DNA of 64,000 bases, taken from assembly GCA_963752695.1 (NCBI GenBank), contig CAVVZB010000001.1, forward strand, positions 1,116,001 to 1,180,000, read 5' to 3'. The notes beneath the pieces are model-generated. The model saw only the letters and a list, made by a program, of their open reading frames with translations. It made no database searches and was not told the origin of the DNA. Position numbers and translations under genes: made by a program. The stretch is from Bog-113 sp963752695. GTDB lineage: Bacteria > Acidobacteriota > Terriglobia > Bryobacterales > Bryobacteraceae. Shown piece by piece: positions 60,899-64,000 of the stretch. Position 1 is the first letter of the stretch. Every line of letters starts with the position of its first letter.

Positions 60899-62998
60899 AT
60901 GAGGAAGGTAGCCTTGGTGCTGGCCAGCGCTTGCTTTACTCTTTCCGCGGGCAGCGATTGGCCGGTGGCGGGTGGCGAAGGAAGCGCGCACTACTCGGAC
61001 TTAAAACAGATCGACCGCGAAAATGTGGGGCGGTTGAAGGAGGTCTGGAGATTCGAGTCGCACGACGAATACGACGGGTCCGAGATGCAGTGCAATCCGT
61101 TGATTGTGGATGGCGTGATGTATGCGACGACGCCGCGCATGCGGGTGATTGCGTTGGACGCCGCGACTGGCAAGTTGATCTGGGACTTCGACGCGCACCG
61201 CGGCCAGCGTGTTACCGGTAAGCAGCGGAACCGGGGCCTGGTGTTGTGGCGTGACGGCGACGAGAAGCGAATTTTCGCGGGAATTGACGAGTATATCTAT
61301 GCTCTTGACGGAAAGACGGGCCAACCGGTGGCCGCTTTCGGTGAGGGTGGACGAGTAGATTTGCGCAAAGGGTTGGGCGCTGCCGCCGAGAAGTTAAATG
61401 TGCGGGCAACCAGTCCGGGCGTCGTTTACAAAGATCTGTTGATTCAGGGTTCGCTGGTGGCGGAAGATCTTCCAGCCGCGCCGGGTCACATCCGCGCCTA
61501 TGATGTACGGACCGGCAAGATTCGGTGGACGTTCCATACTATTCCGCTGCCAGGGGAATTCGGCTACGAGACGTGGCCGAAAGACGCGTGGCAGACCATC
61601 GGCGGGGCGAACTCATGGGCGGGAATGACGCTCGATGTGAAGCGTGGGATGGTGTTTGTGCCGACCGGTTCGGCATCGTTCGATTTCTATGGCGCGAACC
61701 GGTTAGGGGACGATCTTTTCGCCAACTGCTTGATTGCGTTGAATGCCGAGACGGGCAAGCGGATCTGGCATTTTCAGGCGGTGCATCACGATTTGTGGGA
61801 CCGCGATTTTCCCTCGGCTCCAACGCTGGTGCAGGTGCGAAAAGACGGGCGGCTGGTGGACGCAGTGGCGCAGATAACGAAGTCGGGCTTCGTGTGGGTG
61901 TTTGATCGCGATACGGGCAAGCCGCTGTTCCCGGTTCAGCAGGTACAGGCAGGGGCAAGCGACGTGGACGGCGAGCAAACATCGCCGATGCAGCCTCTGC
62001 CAATGAAGCCAGAGCCGTTTGCCCGGCAGCAACTAACGGAAGACCTACTGACTAAGCGGACTCCTGAAGCGCATGCAGCGGTGTTGGAGCAGTTTCGAAA
62101 AGTGCGAAGCGGGCCGCAGTTCACGCCGCCAAGCCGGGAAGGAACGGTGGTGTTTCCAGGGTTCGACGGAGGCGGTGAGTGGGGCGGATCGACCTGGGAC
62201 CCAGCATCGGGTCTGTTGTATGTGAACGCGAACGAAATGCCTTGGATCTTGCGGCTGGTGCCACGGGGAAGCGCGACGGCGGGCATGACGGGACGCGATC
62301 TTTATAACCAGAATTGCTCGGGGTGCCATCGCGCGGATCGGAAGGGAAGCCCGCCGGAATTTCCATCGCTGGTGCATGCGAGCGAGCGGCTTTCTAGTGC
62401 TGAGGTGACTGGCACGGTACTGCATGGGGCGGGGCGAATGCCGGGGTTTGCGCATCTGGGCGCGGCAAAGGTAGATGCGCTAGTGAAGTTTATTCTTACA
62501 GGGGAAAACGTGTCGGCCGGTGGCGCGGAACATGCGGCGGCGGGGCCTCCGCTACTGAAATACGGCATTGACGGATATAATCGGTTCCTTGATCCCGAAG
62601 GGTATCCGGCAGTGGAGCCGCCTTGGGGGACTTTGAATGCGATTAACCTGAACACCGGTGCGTATGCGTGGAAGATTCCGCTTGGAGAGATTCCCGCGCT
62701 GGCTGAGAAGGGAATGAAGAATACGGGTTCGGAAAACTATGGCGGGTCAGTGGCGACCGGTGGGGGTATTTTGTTTATCGGCGCAACGAACTATGACAAG
62801 AAGTTTCGCGCTTTCGATAAGTTGACCGGGAGATTGCTATGGGAAACAACTTTGCCGGCTCCGGGGAACGCGACCCCGGCGGTGTATGCGGTGAACGGGC
62901 GGGAGTACGTAGTGATCGGCGCGGGCGGGGGCAAGTACGGCGCTTCCGGCGGAAGTTACATTGCGTTTGGGATTGAGCAGGAGAAGGCGGAGCAATAA
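60899..62998 (+). CDS. PQQ-dependent dehydrogenase with inserted cytochrome c domain
   Basis: A 699-aa exported protein whose ATG follows directly after the fucosidase TAA. It is an eight-bladed beta-propeller with tryptophan-docking repeats (ALDAATGKLIWDF; ALNAETGKRIWHFQ; AFDKLTGRLLWETTLPAPG). HHDLWDRDFPSAPTL and the AQITKSGFVWVFDRDTGKPL block are typical of the PQQ glucose and alcohol dehydrogenases. At about 465-545 a cytochrome c domain is inserted with heme motif C473-S-G-C476-H477 and a distal methionine in GRMPGFAH. It would oxidise a sugar or alcohol in the periplasm and pass electrons to the respiratory chain. Confidence 0.92.
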   Translation: MRKVALVLASACFTLSAGSDWPVAGGEGSAHYSDLKQIDRENVGRLKEVWRFESHDEYDGSEMQCNPLIVDGVMYATTPRMRVIALDAATGKLIWDFDAHRGQRVTGKQRNRGLVLWRDGDEKRIFAGIDEYIYALDGKTGQPVAAFGEGGRVDLRKGLGAAAEKLNVRATSPGVVYKDLLIQGSLVAEDLPAAPGHIRAYDVRTGKIRWTFHTIPLPGEFGYETWPKDAWQTIGGANSWAGMTLDVKRGMVFVPTGSASFDFYGANRLGDDLFANCLIALNAETGKRIWHFQAVHHDLWDRDFPSAPTLVQVRKDGRLVDAVAQITKSGFVWVFDRDTGKPLFPVQQVQAGASDVDGEQTSPMQPLPMKPEPFARQQLTEDLLTKRTPEAHAAVLEQFRKVRSGPQFTPPSREGTVVFPGFDGGGEWGGSTWDPASGLLYVNANEMPWILRLVPRGSATAGMTGRDLYNQNCSGCHRADRKGSPPEFPSLVHASERLSSAEVTGTVLHGAGRMPGFAHLGAAKVDALVKFILTGENVSAGGAEHAAAGPPLLKYGIDGYNRFLDPEGYPAVEPPWGTLNAINLNTGAYAWKIPLGEIPALAEKGMKNTGSENYGGSVATGGGILFIGATNYDKKFRAFDKLTGRLLWETTLPAPGNATPAVYAVNGREYVVIGAGGGKYGASGGSYIAFGIEQEKAEQ

Positions 62999-64000
62999 TG
63001 GCGATCTTAAATGAGAAGTTAGACCGGCGGCTGTTTATAGGCGGAGCGCTGGCGACGGCCAGTTCGTACAAGAGAATTTTGGGAGCGAACGATCGCATCC
63101 GGGTAGGCGCGATCGGGACGGGCGAGCGATGCCAATACCTGCTGGGGCTGCTGAATAAGCTCGGCGGGAATGACATCGTGGCGGTGTGCGATGTGTATGA
63201 ACCGCACCGGCTGGCGGCTAAAGCCAAATCGGCTACGGCGGACGCCAAAGATTGCGTTGACTACCGCGAAGTGCTGGATAGAAAGGACATTGACGCGATA
63301 GTGATTGGAACGCCCGATCACTGGCATGTTCCGATCACGATCGCGGCGGTGCGGACCGGCAAAGACGTTTATTGTGAAAAGCCGGTAACGCATTCGATCG
63401 AAGAAGGCGCGCCCTTGCTTGCGGCCGTGCGGGAATCGAAGCAAGTAGTGCAGACGGGAACCCAGCAGCGGAGTTGGGAGCACTATCTGAAGGCCAAAGA
63501 TCTAATCACATCGGGCGAGTTAGGGCAAGTGACGTCGATTCGCACTTACTGGTATCAGAACCATATCGCGCATCAATCGAACGTCAATATCGATACTAGT
63601 AAGCTCGATTGGAAACGCTTCCTGGGGCCTGCGAAAGATCGACCGTTCGATGCGGATCAGTACGCGCACTGGCGCTGGTATTGGGATTTTGGCGGCGGCG
63701 CGATGACGGATCTATTTATCCACTGGGTGGACGTGGCGCAATGGTTCATGGGCCAGGACATGCCGACGCGAGCGACGGCCTCAGGATTAACGGCGCTATT
63801 GAAGGAACGGCAAACGCCGGACACGATGAGCGCGGCGCTTCTTTATCCGAGTTTCTTGGTGGAGTTCGATTGCGCGCTGCTGGGCTATATCGAGGGCGGC
63901 GGTCTGATGTTCCGCGGCACCAAGGGCGCCATGCGGCTACACCGGCGTGGCTTCGCCGTGTATCCCGAGATTCCGAAGTACAGCGAGAGTTTCGAGCCCG
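62998..64000 (+). CDS. Gfo/Idh/MocA-family oxidoreductase, Tat-type signal (cut by window end)
   Basis: The ATG at 62998 overlaps the TAA of the PQQ gene (TAATG), and 334 codons are visible. An N-terminal RRLFIGGALATAS is a Tat-like signal. The Rossmann motif is RVGAIGTGERCQYLLGLL, followed by VCDVYEPHRLAA and the family signature VIGTPDHWHVPITIAAVRTG and VYCEKPVTHSIEEG. GGGAMTDLFIHWVDVAQWFM carries the catalytic H-x-x-D region. Members oxidise or epimerise sugars with NAD(P), and secreted forms often act on glycosides. It fits the preceding fucosidase and PQQ dehydrogenase. Confidence 0.92.
   Translation, partial: MAILNEKLDRRLFIGGALATASSYKRILGANDRIRVGAIGTGERCQYLLGLLNKLGGNDIVAVCDVYEPHRLAAKAKSATADAKDCVDYREVLDRKDIDAIVIGTPDHWHVPITIAAVRTGKDVYCEKPVTHSIEEGAPLLAAVRESKQVVQTGTQQRSWEHYLKAKDLITSGELGQVTSIRTYWYQNHIAHQSNVNIDTSKLDWKRFLGPAKDRPFDADQYAHWRWYWDFGGGAMTDLFIHWVDVAQWFMGQDMPTRATASGLTALLKERQTPDTMSAALLYPSFLVEFDCALLGYIEGGGLMFRGTKGAMRLHRRGFAVYPEIPKYSESFEP

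Overview
The window looks like chromosomal DNA of a GC-rich acidobacterium, probably of the Bryobacterales/Solibacter type. This is inferred from protein families, since no rRNA or tRNA is visible. Pointers are four large Oar-like TonB-dependent receptors with an N-terminal carboxypeptidase-regulatory domain, a VWFA-related protein of the acidobacterial type, a PEP-CTERM sorting tail, many TPR proteins, Tat-exported oxidoreductases and glycoside hydrolases, and frequent TTG/GTG starts. No phage, IS element or CRISPR array was found.

Region 1-9.1 kb is mostly housekeeping. It holds the end of a BadF/BadG-type kinase, a BON-domain protein, nth, a TMTC-like GT-C glycosyltransferase with TPRs, a zinc-ribbon membrane protein, the minus-strand run icd-purE-purK-DUF6807, and recA. 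Region 9.2-18.1 kb has DUF4159, a YVTN propeller, a cold-shock-like fusion, a GH27 alpha-galactosidase, a TPR protein and the first Oar-like receptor. Region 18.2-24.9 kb has an APC permease, a NagX-type membrane acyltransferase, a glucosaminidase with a long structured leader, transketolase and an exported amidohydrolase. Region 24.9-29.0 kb is a three-gene plus-strand surface-polysaccharide cluster (GT-C protein, TPR-like protein, O-antigen-ligase-like protein).

Region 29.1-31 kb carries the most notable gene. It is an AhpD/carboxymuconolactone-decarboxylase-type protein whose CxxC active site reads Cys-Pro-Phe-UGA. A perfect small hairpin with a G in its apical loop lies 18 nt downstream of the UGA, as expected of a bacterial SECIS, so this is very probably a selenoprotein. 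An MFS transporter overlaps its 3' end.

Region 31-43 kb has a second Oar-like receptor, an SDR, a Met-rich outer-membrane barrel coupled by TGA-ATG to a DapA-family protein that has lost the Schiff-base lysine, prmA, a plant EXORDIUM-like secreted protein, a frameshifted third receptor and an amidase. Region 43-47.5 kb has moeA-moaC, a VWFA-related protein, a VOC protein and a DUF155/RMND1-like protein. Between DUF155 and a GH3 beta-xylosidase-like gene, a roughly 140-bp divergent promoter/signal-peptide segment is duplicated around an orphan PEP-CTERM tail.

Region 50.6-64 kb has a PIG-L deacetylase, a Tat-exported FAD oxidase, and a tight plus-strand operon: a TPR protein, the fourth Oar-like receptor, a GH29-like alpha-fucosidase, a PQQ dehydrogenase with an inserted cytochrome c domain, and a Gfo/Idh/MocA oxidoreductase cut by the window end. 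The general theme is uptake, hydrolysis and periplasmic oxidation of plant or microbial glycans, with core metabolism interspersed.
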